40,284 nucleotides of DNA from JAITMY01 sp031549685 (GCA_031549685.1 JAVBPG010000057.1:1-40284); one strand, 5' to 3'. Counted from the first letter of the stretch, positions 7,584 to 21,011 are shown. Made by a program: numbers and translations. Notes: generated from the sequence alone by a model not told the origin.

Positions 7584-7958
7584 ATGGCAGACGTAAAGAA
7601 ATTAGCTGAAGAGCTGGTAAACCTTACCGTTAAAGAAGTTAGCGAACTTGCAAAGGTTCTGAAAGAAGAGTACGGCATTGAGCCCGCTGCTGCTGCAGTT
7701 GCAGTGGCTGCTGCTCCCGCTGCCGGCGCTGCTGCTGCAGCCGAGCAAACCGAGTTTGACGTTATCCTGAAGAGCGCCGGCGGCAACAAGCTGCAGGTGG
7801 TAAAGGTGGTAAAAGATATTACCAGCCTTGGCCTGAAGGAAGCTAAGGATTTGGTTGACGGTGCCCCCAAGGCCGTTAAGGAGAAGGTTTCGAAGGCTGA
7901 CGCCGAGAACATCAAGAAGCAACTCGAAGAGGCTGGCGCAGAAGTTGAGGTTAAATAA
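7584..7958 (+). CDS. rplL: Large ribosomal subunit protein bL12 (L7/L12)
   Basis: bL12, 124 residues. The N-terminal dimerisation domain (1-33) is followed by an Ala/Pro/Gly-rich hinge (about 34-53) and the factor-binding C-terminal domain (54-124) with VVKVVKDITSLGLKEAKDLV and GAPKAVKEKVSKADAE. It supplies the flexible stalk that recruits EF-Tu, EF-G, IF2 and RF3. An attenuator-like hairpin separates it from rpoB. Confidence 0.97.
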   Translation: MADVKKLAEELVNLTVKEVSELAKVLKEEYGIEPAAAAVAVAAAPAAGAAAAAEQTEFDVILKSAGGNKLQVVKVVKDITSLGLKEAKDLVDGAPKAVKEKVSKADAENIKKQLEEAGAEVEVK

Positions 7959-7981
7959 TAATCTCCTTACTGTGAAGTAAT

Positions 7982-8018
7982 TAGGTTTGGAGCCTCGATG
8001 CGTGAGGCTCTAAACCTA
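7982..8018 (+). terminator. Attenuator hairpin between rplL and rpoB
   Basis: TAGGTTTGGAGCCTC (7982-7996) pairs with GAGGCTCTAAACCTA (8004-8018) over 15 bp with one G-T pair, loop GATGCGT, followed by TTGCTGTTT. In E. coli a weak terminator at the same place lowers rpoBC relative to rplJL transcription. The imperfect T-run fits partial readthrough. Confidence 0.75.
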
Positions 8019-8068
8019 TTGCTGTTTACAAGCGTAGTTTCGAGTTCCACATCTTACCTTTTACATCA

Positions 8069-11000
8069 ATGCTTTCACAAAACAAAGCTGCCGAGCGCAT
8101 AAGCTTCGCGACTACCAAAAACAAGCTTGAACACCCCGATTTCCTGGAGGTTCAGCTAAAATCGTTTCAAGACTTCTTTCAGCTTGAAACAACCCCCGAA
8201 AACCGCAAGAACGAAGGTCTGTTCAGGGTTTTCCAAGAAAATTTTCCCATTACCGATACTCGCAACAACTTCGTGCTGGAGTTTGTGGATTACTTCATCG
8301 ATCCGCCCCGCTACAGCATTGACGAGTGTTTGGAGCGCGGCCTTACCTACAGCGTCCCGCTGAAGGCCAAGTTGAAGCTTTACTGTACCGACCCCGAGCA
8401 CGAGGACTTCGATACCGTGATTCAGGACGTGTACTTAGGTACCATTCCCTACATGACGCCGCGCGGCACCTTCGTTATCAACGGGGCCGAGCGCGTGGTG
8501 GTATCGCAGTTGCACCGCTCGCCCGGCGTATTCTTTGGCCAGAGCGTGCACGCCAACGGTACCAAGCTTTACTCGGCGCGCATCATCCCGTTCAAGGGTT
8601 CGTGGATTGAATTTGCCACGGACATCAACAACGTGATGTACGCCTACATTGATCGTAAAAAGAAGCTGCCCGTAACCACCTTGCTTCGCGCTATTGGTTA
8701 TGAGTCAGATAAAGATATTCTGGAAATATTCAACCTTGCCGACGAAATCAAGGTCTCCAAAAGCACGCTGAGCAAGTACGTTGGCCGCCGCCTGGCCGCC
8801 CGCGTGCTCAAGTCGTGGATTGAGGACTTTGTGGACGAGGATACCGGCGAGGTGGTTTCCATCGAGCGTAACGAGGTGGTTATTGACCGCGAAACCGTAC
8901 TCGAAAAGGAGCATATTGAGGCCATATTAGAGGCAGGAGCCAAGTCAATCCTGCTGCACAAGGAGGGAACCAACGCCGCGGAGTATTCTATTATTTTGAA
9001 TACCATGCAGAAGGATCCCTGCAACTCGGAAAAGGAGGCGGTGGTGTACATCTACCGCCAGCTGCGCAGCTCCGAACCGCCCGATGAGGCTACGGCGCGC
9101 GATGTTATTGAGAAGCTCTTCTTCTCCGACAAGCGCTACGACCTGGGCGATGTGGGCCGCTACCGCATCAACAAGAAGCTGAACCTTACCATTTCGGATG
9201 ATGTAAAGGTGCTGACCAAGGATGACATGATTGCCATCATCAACCACCTCATTCAGCTCATCAACTCCAAGGCCGATGTGGACGATATCGACCACCTGAG
9301 CAACCGCCGCGTGCGCTCGGTGGGCGAGCAGCTCGCCAACCAGTTCAGCGTGGGCCTGGCGCGCATGGCGCGTACCATCCGCGAGCGTATGAATGTTCGC
9401 GATAATGAGGTGTTTACGCCCATTGATTTGATTAACGCCAAGACCCTGTCTTCGGTAATCAACTCATTCTTTGGTACCAACCAGCTCTCGCAGTTCATGG
9501 ACCAAACCAACCCGCTGGCCGAAATTACGCACAAGCGCCGCCTGTCGGCCCTCGGCCCCGGCGGTCTTAGCCGCGAGCGCGCGGGCTTTGAGGTGCGCGA
9601 CGTGCACTACACGCACTACGGCCGCCTGTGCCCCATCGAAACGCCGGAAGGCCCGAACATCGGTTTGATTTCATCGCTTTGCGTGTACGCGCGCATCAAC
9701 AACCTCGGGTTTATTGAAACTCCCTATCGCAAGGTGGACAACGGCCGCGTGAACCTCAACAACAACGAGGTGATTTACATGAGCGCCGAGGAGGAGGAGG
9801 ATAAAATGATTGCGCAGGCCAACGCCATTATCGATGATAAGGGCAAGTTTGTGCACCCGCGCATCAAGTGCCGCTTAGAGGCCGATTATCCCGTTGAGGA
9901 GCCCTCAAAGGTGGAGCTGATGGACGTGGCGCCCAACCAGATTGCCTCCATCGCCGCATCGCTCATTCCCTTCCTGGAGAACGACGACGCCAACCGCGCC
10001 CTGATGGGTGCGAACATGATGAGGCAGGCCGTTCCGCTTGTCCGCCCCGAGGCGCCTATTGTAGGTACAGGCCTCGAAGGCGAGGTGGTGCGCGATAGCC
10101 GCACCCAGGTAATGGCAGAGCGCGATGGCGTGGTGGTTTACGTTGATTCAAAGGAGATTCATGTAAAGTATAGCTACACCGAGGAGGAGAAGTTTGTATC
10201 GTTCGACTCCGAGGTTACCGTTTACAAAATTTCGAAATACCAAAAGACCAACCAGAATACCTGCATCAACCTGCGCCCTGTGGTGCGCAAGGGGCAGCAG
10301 GTGAAGAAGGGCGAGCTGATGACCGAGGGTTACTCTACCCAGGGCGGCGAGCTGGCCCTGGGGCGCAACCTCAAGGTGGCGTTCATGCCCTGGAAGGGGT
10401 ACAACTTTGAGGATGCCATTGTGCTCTCGGAGCGCCTGGTGCGTGAAGACATCTTTACCTCCATCCACATCGATGAGTACATTATGGAGGTGCGCGACAC
10501 CAAGCGCGGCATGGAGGAGTTGACCTCCGACATACCCAACGTGAGCGAGGATGCCACCAGGAACCTGGACGAGCACGGCCTCATTCGCATTGGCGCTTCG
10601 GTGGTGCCCGGCGATATTTTGATTGGTAAAATTACGCCCAAGGGCGAAAGCGATCCCTCGCCCGAGGAGAAACTTCTGCGCGCCATCTTTGGCGACAAGG
10701 CCGGCGACGTGAAGGATGCTTCGCTCAAGGCTTCGCCCTCGCTTTACGGTACGGTAATCAACAAGAAGCTGTTTACCCGCGTAATTAAGGATAAGGACGA
10801 GAAGAAGGCTGCCAAGAGCACCGAAAAGCAGCTGCTGCAAAAGATTGACACCGATGCCATGGCCCGCGTGAACGAGCTGAAAACGCGCCTGGTGGAGAAA
10901 CTCTTTACGGTGGTGAACGGAAAAACCTCGCAGGGCGTAACCGACTACTTTGGCGCCGAGGTTATTGCCAAGGGGCAAAAGTTCACGCAGCGCCTGCTGA

Positions 11001-11896
11001 TGGACTTGGATTTTGCCAGCATTAACTCTACCAAGTGGACTACCGATAAGGATAAAAACACCGTTATACGCAAGCTCATCAACAACTACCTGATTAAGTT
11101 CAAGGAGCTGGATGCCGAGGTAAAGCGCAAAAAGTACAACCTTACCATTGGCGACGAACTGCCCACGGGCATCGTGCAAATGGCCAAGGTTTACATTGCC
11201 AAAAAACGTAAGATTACGGTGGGCGATAAGATGGCCGGACGCCACGGTAACAAGGGTATTGTGGCCAAGGTGGTGCGCGACGAAGACATGCCCTTCCTCG
11301 AGGATGGAACTATTGTTGACATTGTGCTCAACCCCCTCGGCGTGCCCTCACGTATGAACCTGGGACAGATTTACGAAACCGTGTTGGGCTGGGCCGGTAA
11401 GCAAATGGGCGTAAAGTTTGCCACTCCTATCTTCGATGGAGCGCAGCTGGAGCACCTTACCGAGTACACCGAAAAGTCGGGCGTTTCGCGCTTTGGTAAA
11501 ACCTACCTGCGCGACGGCGGCACCGGCGAAAAGTTTGACCAGCCGGCTACCGTGGGCGTTATCTACATGATTAAGCTCGGCCACATGGTGGACGATAAAA
11601 TGCACGCCCGCTCCATTGGCCCGTACTCGCTCATAACCCAGCAGCCGCTGGGCGGTAAGGCGCAGTTCGGAGGCCAGCGCTTCGGGGAAATGGAGGTGTG
11701 GGCGCTCGAAGCATTCGGCGCCGCCAACATCCTGCAGGAAATTCTGACGGTAAAATCCGACGACGTGGTGGGCCGTGCCAAAACCTACGAAACCATTGTG
11801 AAGGGCGATCCTATGCCGACGCCGGGCCTGCCCGAGTCGCTCAACGTGCTGCTGCACGAATTGCGAGGCTTAGGTTTGAGCATTAATATGGACTAA
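8069..11896 (+). CDS. rpoB: DNA-directed RNA polymerase subunit beta
   Basis: RNA polymerase beta, 1275 residues, usual for Bacteroidota. The rifampicin pocket reads FFGTNQLSQFMDQTNPLAEI then THKRRLSALGPGG, with Asp, His and Ser at the three main resistance positions, so the protein should be rifampicin-sensitive. The catalytic loop regions with GRHGNKG and the C-terminal clamp segment with SLITQQPLGGKAQFGGQRFG are intact, and it ends LRGLGLSINMD. The start ATG follows TTACATCA without a Shine-Dalgarno site. A 97-base spacer with nested hairpins separates it from rpoC. Confidence 0.98.
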   Translation: MLSQNKAAERISFATTKNKLEHPDFLEVQLKSFQDFFQLETTPENRKNEGLFRVFQENFPITDTRNNFVLEFVDYFIDPPRYSIDECLERGLTYSVPLKAKLKLYCTDPEHEDFDTVIQDVYLGTIPYMTPRGTFVINGAERVVVSQLHRSPGVFFGQSVHANGTKLYSARIIPFKGSWIEFATDINNVMYAYIDRKKKLPVTTLLRAIGYESDKDILEIFNLADEIKVSKSTLSKYVGRRLAARVLKSWIEDFVDEDTGEVVSIERNEVVIDRETVLEKEHIEAILEAGAKSILLHKEGTNAAEYSIILNTMQKDPCNSEKEAVVYIYRQLRSSEPPDEATARDVIEKLFFSDKRYDLGDVGRYRINKKLNLTISDDVKVLTKDDMIAIINHLIQLINSKADVDDIDHLSNRRVRSVGEQLANQFSVGLARMARTIRERMNVRDNEVFTPIDLINAKTLSSVINSFFGTNQLSQFMDQTNPLAEITHKRRLSALGPGGLSRERAGFEVRDVHYTHYGRLCPIETPEGPNIGLISSLCVYARINNLGFIETPYRKVDNGRVNLNNNEVIYMSAEEEEDKMIAQANAIIDDKGKFVHPRIKCRLEADYPVEEPSKVELMDVAPNQIASIAASLIPFLENDDANRALMGANMMRQAVPLVRPEAPIVGTGLEGEVVRDSRTQVMAERDGVVVYVDSKEIHVKYSYTEEEKFVSFDSEVTVYKISKYQKTNQNTCINLRPVVRKGQQVKKGELMTEGYSTQGGELALGRNLKVAFMPWKGYNFEDAIVLSERLVREDIFTSIHIDEYIMEVRDTKRGMEELTSDIPNVSEDATRNLDEHGLIRIGASVVPGDILIGKITPKGESDPSPEEKLLRAIFGDKAGDVKDASLKASPSLYGTVINKKLFTRVIKDKDEKKAAKSTEKQLLQKIDTDAMARVNELKTRLVEKLFTVVNGKTSQGVTDYFGAEVIAKGQKFTQRLLMDLDFASINSTKWTTDKDKNTVIRKLINNYLIKFKELDAEVKRKKYNLTIGDELPTGIVQMAKVYIAKKRKITVGDKMAGRHGNKGIVAKVVRDEDMPFLEDGTIVDIVLNPLGVPSRMNLGQIYETVLGWAGKQMGVKFATPIFDGAQLEHLTEYTEKSGVSRFGKTYLRDGGTGEKFDQPATVGVIYMIKLGHMVDDKMHARSIGPYSLITQQPLGGKAQFGGQRFGEMEVWALEAFGAANILQEILTVKSDDVVGRAKTYETIVKGDPMPTPGLPESLNVLLHELRGLGLSINMD

Positions 11897-11977
11897 TAGT
11901 TTACAGGTTGAAAGTTAACAAGTTTACGAATGATAAGGTAAACTTGTTAACCGTTAACTCGTAAACTTGTAAACTAT
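11896..11977 (+). other. Nested perfect hairpins in the rpoB-rpoC spacer
   Basis: Outer arms ATAGTTTACA (11896-11905) and TGTAAACTAT (11968-11977) pair over 10 bp. Inside, GTTAACAAGTTTAC (11914-11927) pairs with GTAAACTTGTTAAC (11938-11951) over 14 bp with a ten-base loop. No T-run follows, so termination is unlikely. A double-stranded processing site or a stability element is possible. Confidence 0.75.
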
Positions 11978-11993
11978 AAACGTTGAAAATACG

Positions 11994-16265
<4,272 letters not shown>

Positions 16266-16286
16266 TACCGGCAAGGTAGATATGCG

Positions 16287-16316
16287 AAAAACGCCTCCGA
16301 AAGGGGGCGTTTTTTT
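16287..16316 (+). terminator. Intrinsic terminator of the rpoBC operon
   Basis: A GC-rich stem AAAAACGCCTCC/GGGGGCGTTTTT with tetraloop GAAA and a run of seven T. Textbook factor-independent terminator 21 bases after the rpoC stop. Confidence 0.95.
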
Positions 16317-16357
16317 ATGCTTGGTGGGATGCGTGATGCATGAAGTATTTTGCGCAA

Positions 16358-16390
16358 AACCCTCACAGGGTTCCAAACCCTGTGGGGGTT
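16358..16390. repeat. Hairpin repeat AACCCTCACAGGGTT
   Basis: A 15-bp stem with one G-T pair (16358-16372 against 16376-16390) and loop CCA. The sequence is of the CCTCACAGGG...CCCTGTGAGG kind that recurs in Bacteroidota spacers. It lies between the rpoC terminator and composite repeat copy 2. Confidence 0.75.
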
Positions 16391-16423
16391 AGTCTCCGGT
16401 CGAACGGTGGTGGTTCGCGTCAT

Positions 16424-16569
16424 GAGATTTCTCTCTCCGCTTCGCTCCGTTCGAAATGACGGCACGGGTGGAGAGGAAAAGTTGGGTAATGGGCGGCGAA
16501 GCCGTCCATTACCCAACTCCCTTTTTTAGTCGTAGCGCGTCATTCCGAACGAAGTGATGAATGACGCGC
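16424..16569. repeat. Composite repeat, copy 2
   Basis: The left unit 16424-16461 (GAGATTTCTC...TTCGAAATGACG) is the complement-oriented GTCATTTCGA repeat. The central hairpin has an 18-bp stem with one G-T pair (16480-16497 against 16501-16518) and loop GAA, followed by CCCTTTTTT. The right unit 16535-16569 contains GTCATTCCGAACGAAGTGAT and has its own 11-bp inverted ends (GCGCGTCATTC/GAATGACGCGC). Left and right units point away from each other around the hairpin, as in copy 3. The whole 16317-16754 stretch holds no supported gene; the central hairpin with its T-run may double as a terminator. Confidence 0.8.
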
Positions 16570-16626
16570 AAGCGCAGTATTCTTACCCCGCTCTGTACCA
16601 ATAGGACGACTAATCTTTGCTCTTTA

Positions 16627-16749
16627 AATCAAAAATCATCAATCAAAAATCATCAATCAAAAATCATCAATCAAAAATCATCAATCAAAAATCATCAATC
16701 AAAAATCATCAATCAAAAATCATCAATCAAAAATCATCAATCAAAAATT
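16627..16749. repeat. Tandem array of a 14-bp unit (AAAAATCATCAATC)
   Basis: Eight identical copies plus a partial ninth in perfect register, ending five bases before the ndk stop codon. One reverse-complement copy of the core TCAAAAATCATCAA also occurs near 2900, after tRNA-Thr. There are no spacers, so it is not CRISPR. Reading frames across it give a KSSIKNHQ-type repeat peptide and are not considered coding. Confidence 0.95.
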
Positions 16750-16754
16750 ACCCA

Positions 16755-17165
16755 TCATATTACCTCTCTTTTTGCAAAGAAAAAGCCGATTTCCACCCTG
16801 GCGTTTTCCTCGCTGTCGGAGCCATGCACGGCGTTGGCCGAACCGCCCACGCCGTACAGCCTGCGGAGCGTTCCCTCCTCGGCTTTTTGCGGGTTGGTAG
16901 CGCCAATGAGCTTGCGCCACTCGGCTATGGCGTTGTCCTTTTCGAGCACCAGCGCCACCAGCGGCCCGGAAACTGTAAACTGCATAAGGTCTTCAAAAAA
17001 GTCCTTACCGCGATGAATGCCGTAGAACTCCTCGGCCTCGGCGCGCGTGAGCCGCGTAAACTTCATGGCGTGAATGGTAAAACCTTCGGCAATAATGCGG
17101 TCAACTATTTTACCGGTGTAGCCCTTGCTTACCGCGTCGGGCTTGATGATGGCGAATGTGAGCAT
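16755..17165 (-). CDS. ndk: Nucleoside diphosphate kinase
   Basis: NDK, 136 residues. It transfers the gamma phosphate from ATP to other nucleoside diphosphates through a phosphohistidine. The start FAIIKPDAV gives K8; the active-site histidine is H114 in NAVHGSDS; GATNPQKAEEGTLRRLYG is the loop form usual in Bacteroidota. Slightly short at the C-terminus, ending FFFAKREVI at a stop that abuts the 14-bp tandem array. It is convergent with rpoC and faces away from the next minus-strand gene by a 123-base spacer of AAAGTTT-type words. Confidence 0.95.
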   Translation of the reverse strand: MLTFAIIKPDAVSKGYTGKIVDRIIAEGFTIHAMKFTRLTRAEAEEFYGIHRGKDFFEDLMQFTVSGPLVALVLEKDNAIAEWRKLIGATNPQKAEEGTLRRLYGVGGSANAVHGSDSEENARVEIGFFFAKREVI

Positions 17166-17288
17166 TTTAGTTTATAAAGTTATAAGGTTTAAAGTTCATA
17201 AAGTAGAAAGTTTGTAATGTTGTTGCAAAGCAAACAGCCGTGTTTTACTTTACACACTTTATTAACTTTACACACTTTCAAACTCCGT

Positions 17289-19784
17289 CTACTTCTTCCC
17301 CTCCGCTTCCTCCTTGGCGGCTTTTACCATAAAGTAAAGACGGTTGAACACGTTTACCTCGCTGGTGCCGGCGTCAAAGTCCAGGAACAGCAGGTTGAGC
17401 TTAGGGTACTTATCCTTCATGCGCTTTTCCACACCCTTCGAAATTACCTGGTTGGCAATGCAACCAAATGGTTGTAAGCTGATTACGTTGTTTATTCCTT
17501 CGGCGGCAAAGGCGCTTATCTCGCCCGGAATGAGCCAGCCCTCGCCGTACTGGTGCGCCAGGTTTACAATTTTCGAGGCCTGCTGCGCCATCTCGTCAAT
17601 GTCGTGGTTGGGGCGGTAGAAGCGGAAACTGCGTCCTATTCTTTCGGCGCGCCTGAAGTAGCCGTTCAAGAACCAGCGTAGCGCACGCCCAATAATTTTT
17701 CCTTTGAGCGTACGCGTATCGAGCTTGGCCTTGGCGTTTACCTTTACGTTTACAAAATCCTGAACAAAGAAATCGAGTAGCGAGGGCACAATGACTTCCA
17801 CGCCCTGGTTGTTGAGCCAATCGACTAAGTTGAGGTTAGCAAAAGCGTTGTACTTCAGGTAGATTTCGCCTACTACGCCCACCTTGGCAAAGCTACCCTG
17901 CTGCACCGGAACGGCGTTGAAATCCCTCACGGCCTGCGCCAGCAGGTCGTAAATTTCGCGAACTTTTCCGTTATTTTCAACAATTTTTTCGAGCCTGTCC
18001 AGGTAAATGTCGAGCAGCTGCCGCGATTCGCCCTTGTTTACCTCGCGGAAAACGGTGGAGTAGTGCATCTTCGAGAATTCATCGGCGCAAATAACGGCGG
18101 CCAAAAATTTACGAATAATTTTTGCCCACGGAATGGCAAAGCCCGGCTGCTCGTGCAGGCCCGTGGCCGTGGCCACCGATATTACCGGCACATCCTCAAA
18201 TCCGGCGTTTACCAGCGCCTTCTTTATCAGCGGCAGGTAGTTCGACGCGCGGCATTGGCCCCCCGTTTGCGTAATGCCCACGGCGGTGGTGGCGGGGTCG
18301 AATTCGCCCGACTGCAGCGCCTTAATAATATCGCCGATGACGGTAATGGCGGGGTAGCAAATCTCGTTGTTGGCGTAGCGCATGCCTGTATCCACGGCCA
18401 GCGCGTCGGTTACGGGCAGCGTGTGCAGGTTGTAACCAAAAAGTTTGAAAAATGGAGGGAAAAGTCGTGAATAAATATCGGAAAACAGCGGGGCGATGAT
18501 GGTGCGCTTCTGATCCTCGGGCATGAACAGCTTGGTGCTGCGGCGCTTTTTGCCGCTTGGCTTCAGCTTTTGATCGCTGTAGCGGGCAAACTCCACGATG
18601 GAGCGCAGCCGCAGGCGAATGGAGCCCGTGCTGCTGATTTCATCGACGCGAATGAGGTTGTTGTTTTTGCCCTTGGTTTGCAGCACCTCCTTGACCTCGT
18701 CGGTAATAATGGCGTCGGGGCCGCAGCCAAAGGAGTTGAGCTGCACCAGGCGTACGTTGTCGGGCTGCTGTGCCACCCACTTGGCGGCGTTGGTTATGCG
18801 CGCCGGGTAGCCCCACTGCGCAAGGTACAAGTCCTCCTCGCTGTTCTCCACGTTGGGCAGCACGTCCTCGGTAACCACGTTGGCGCCGAGCTCGGTCAGT
18901 ATTTCGGCGGTTTGCTGGTTGATGAGTGGATCGACGTGGTAGGGACGCCCCGCTACCACCATCAGCTGGCGGCCGCTGCCCATGGATTGGTCTATAATCT
19001 CCTGGCCTTTTGCCTTGAGTGTGCTTTTAAACTCCTGCTGCGCCTTCACCGCCTCGTTGAACGCGTGGTGGAACTGCGAGCCGGTAAGCTTGAGCCCCTG
19101 CGCGCGCAGCGAGTCGATGTACAGCTCGCAGGCGGCGCGCAGCAGCGCCTCGTCCCTAAAGGTTACGGTGGGCGCGTCAATGGCTATGTTCCAGCGCTTG
19201 CGCGGGTTGATGGCGCTCTTTACCACCTCGGCGTAGCCCGTTACAATGGGGCAGTTGAAGGTGTTGTGCGATGGCGCCCCTTGTTTTTCGCGAAACACCA
19301 TGGGCATAAAAATGCGATCGACTTTTTTCTCGGCAAGGTCGTACACGTGGCCGTGCACCAGCTTGGCGGGGAAGCAGATGTTGTCGCTCATTACCGTGCC
19401 CATGCCCTTCTCGTACAGGGGCATGGTGCTGGGCGAGGACAGCACCACGTTCACGCCGCACTTGGTGAGCAGCGTATTCCAGAACGGGAAATTCTCGAAC
19501 ATGTTGAGCGCCCTTGGTATGCCCACGGTAAGCGTGTCGAAGTCGGCGCGCTCGGTTACGGCCTTGCTGAACAGCAGCTCGTACTTGTAGCGCAGCAGGT
19601 TGAAGCCTTTTTCAATGCTGCTGCCCTTGCTCGAAAAAATGCGCTCGCACTTGTTACCGCCAAAAAACACGTTACCATTGCCAAACTCAAAGCGGGTAAT
19701 GGTGCAGTGGTTCTCGCAGCCCTTGCAGATGAGCTGCTTTTTTTTGTGGTTATCTACCTCGTTGATGTTGTCTAATGAAAGCAT
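17289..19784 (-). CDS. CoA-dehydratase activator-related protein, DUF2229/catalytic-like half
   Basis: A large cytosolic protein of 831 residues of the 2-hydroxyacyl-CoA dehydratase-activator-related family. The N-terminal cysteines C20, C23, C27 and C46 (CKGCENHCTI, GNKCE) could hold an iron-sulfur cluster. It is followed by the DUF2229 region (about 65-290; TVGIPRALNMFENFPFWNTL) and a dehydratase-like part with VVAGRPYHVDP, SFGCGPDAI and TGGQCRASNY. In many Bacteroidota this is the C-terminal part of one protein of about 1400 residues whose N-terminus has two BcrAD/BadFG ATPase domains. Here those domains are the separate gene at 21004-22773, and 589 plus 831 residues add up to the expected fused length. 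The start is firm: an in-frame TAG stands two codons before the ATG. The substrate is unknown. Confidence 0.85.
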   Translation of the reverse strand: MLSLDNINEVDNHKKKQLICKGCENHCTITRFEFGNGNVFFGGNKCERIFSSKGSSIEKGFNLLRYKYELLFSKAVTERADFDTLTVGIPRALNMFENFPFWNTLLTKCGVNVVLSSPSTMPLYEKGMGTVMSDNICFPAKLVHGHVYDLAEKKVDRIFMPMVFREKQGAPSHNTFNCPIVTGYAEVVKSAINPRKRWNIAIDAPTVTFRDEALLRAACELYIDSLRAQGLKLTGSQFHHAFNEAVKAQQEFKSTLKAKGQEIIDQSMGSGRQLMVVAGRPYHVDPLINQQTAEILTELGANVVTEDVLPNVENSEEDLYLAQWGYPARITNAAKWVAQQPDNVRLVQLNSFGCGPDAIITDEVKEVLQTKGKNNNLIRVDEISSTGSIRLRLRSIVEFARYSDQKLKPSGKKRRSTKLFMPEDQKRTIIAPLFSDIYSRLFPPFFKLFGYNLHTLPVTDALAVDTGMRYANNEICYPAITVIGDIIKALQSGEFDPATTAVGITQTGGQCRASNYLPLIKKALVNAGFEDVPVISVATATGLHEQPGFAIPWAKIIRKFLAAVICADEFSKMHYSTVFREVNKGESRQLLDIYLDRLEKIVENNGKVREIYDLLAQAVRDFNAVPVQQGSFAKVGVVGEIYLKYNAFANLNLVDWLNNQGVEVIVPSLLDFFVQDFVNVKVNAKAKLDTRTLKGKIIGRALRWFLNGYFRRAERIGRSFRFYRPNHDIDEMAQQASKIVNLAHQYGEGWLIPGEISAFAAEGINNVISLQPFGCIANQVISKGVEKRMKDKYPKLNLLFLDFDAGTSEVNVFNRLYFMVKAAKEEAEGKK

Positions 19785-19796
19785 GGCCTAAATTCA

Positions 19797-19885
19797 AGGT
19801 TCAAGGTTTAAGATTTAAAAGTTCAAGATTTAAGGTTCAAAATTCGCGCGATTTTCACTCATCACTCATCACTCATCACTAATCA
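19797..19885. repeat. Low-complexity words after the nuclease gene
   Basis: The words TTCAAGGTT and AAGTTCAAGATTTAAGG (19797-19845) and four copies of ATCACT (19860-19885) fill the spacer between the secreted nuclease gene and the 831-residue activator half, running into the last codons of the nuclease. Confidence 0.7.
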
Positions 19886-21011
19886 CTAACTTGCTTCCCG
19901 CCTCGCCTGTGGTGGAGTAAACGGTTACAATGTAAGGCCCGGTGGCCCAAGCCGAGGTGGAGATGGTGTACAGCGGCTCGTTTATATTCTTTTGCTCAAA
20001 AATAACCGTTCCGCTCATGCTGCACACCCTCACACCTGCAATGCTGCCCGCCATGCTCTCCACGTTGAGCGTGTGCCTCGTGGGGTTGGGGTAGAGCCGC
20101 AGCTGCGCGCTGTAGGTGCTTTTTGGGGCGGAGGTATATCCAGTAAATGAGAATGTTGCGCTAACAGGTGTGTGGTCGGATGTGGTGTAGCGATAGCTTG
20201 AAACGCTGTAGGTGGCGCTCGTTTCTTTTACGCCATTACCGCTACTGTAGGCAAATAGCTCGTTTGAAATAATAATGTGGTCAATGCCACTTAGGTTGCC
20301 GGTCAGCGCGCGGTAGTTAGCGTTATCGTCCATAAAATTTTTATAGGGGGAGGGAGAGCCGTCTGTACACGTTTGGCATTGCGTACCGTTTAGGTAATCA
20401 TTATAATCGCCTATTAGCACAATGTTGCTGCCTAGGTAGGTGTTGCCATCAAGTAAGGTTTTTAAGCCGGTCGAAGCATCCTTGCGGCGGTTGTAGTCAT
20501 CGGTAGGGTTGGTAGAGCTTGATGATGTTGCCTTGGCGTGAATGTTAATGATGGAAACCGGAATATTTCCACTATCAGTTTTAATGCTAACGTTGTACAG
20601 GGCAGGGAATCTGCCGCTTGACCAGGCGTAGGAAGTTCCCCCATTTTTAATGAGCGATGAATTTAGCAGCGTTACACGCGCTTTCTTGTACACTATTCCT
20701 TGGTTTTGGGAGCAGTTGCTTTTACTCCAGGGCACAAGGTTACCTGCCCACTCGCTGCCCAGCAGGCCTACCAGTATGTCTATGGTAGCGTACGAGTTGC
20801 TGGTGCCGACTTCTTGCAGTGCAACAATGTCGGCGTTGGTGGCTTTAATAACCGTGGCTATATTGCTCATCTGGAGGTCTTCATCGCTCGGCCCGTTGGA
20901 TGTGCAGCTGAGCCACTCTGCATTTAAGGTGGCTATTTTAATCGTTTGCGCAAGCGATATGGCGCTTACGCTTAAAAGCAAAAGTAGTATTGTAATTCTT
21001 TTTTTACTCAT
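19869..21011 (-). CDS. Secreted endonuclease/exonuclease/phosphatase-family protein with T9SS tail
   Basis: 380 residues. A signal peptide (about 1-22) is followed by an EEP fold with NAEWL (30-34), LQEV with E67, IGDYND (near 200) and the final SDHTPV; these match the Asn, Glu, Asp/Asn and His metal and catalytic positions of Mg-dependent phosphodiesterases such as extracellular DNases. The last 80 residues (LYPNPTRHTLNVE ... GSKLVISDE) are a type A T9SS sorting domain, so the enzyme is exported across the outer membrane and released or anchored. Its start overlaps the activase stop by 8 bases, so it is translated within the activator operon although its product works outside the cell. Its base composition is lower in GC than its neighbours'. 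Substrate (DNA or a sugar/lipid phosphate) is not decidable. Confidence 0.85.
   Translation of the reverse strand: MSKKRITILLLLLSVSAISLAQTIKIATLNAEWLSCTSNGPSDEDLQMSNIATVIKATNADIVALQEVGTSNSYATIDILVGLLGSEWAGNLVPWSKSNCSQNQGIVYKKARVTLLNSSLIKNGGTSYAWSSGRFPALYNVSIKTDSGNIPVSIINIHAKATSSSSTNPTDDYNRRKDASTGLKTLLDGNTYLGSNIVLIGDYNDYLNGTQCQTCTDGSPSPYKNFMDDNANYRALTGNLSGIDHIIISNELFAYSSGNGVKETSATYSVSSYRYTTSDHTPVSATFSFTGYTSAPKSTYSAQLRLYPNPTRHTLNVESMAGSIAGVRVCSMSGTVIFEQKNINEPLYTISTSAWATGPYIVTVYSTTGEAGSKLVISDE

Noticed and set aside
16627..16749. CRISPR-like array
   Set aside because: Units are contiguous 14-mers with no spacers and no cas genes are present.
18570..19775. 401-codon open frame on the plus strand opposite the 831-residue gene
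   Set aside because: It is the complement of a well-supported coding frame; low-complexity composition and no recognisable domain.
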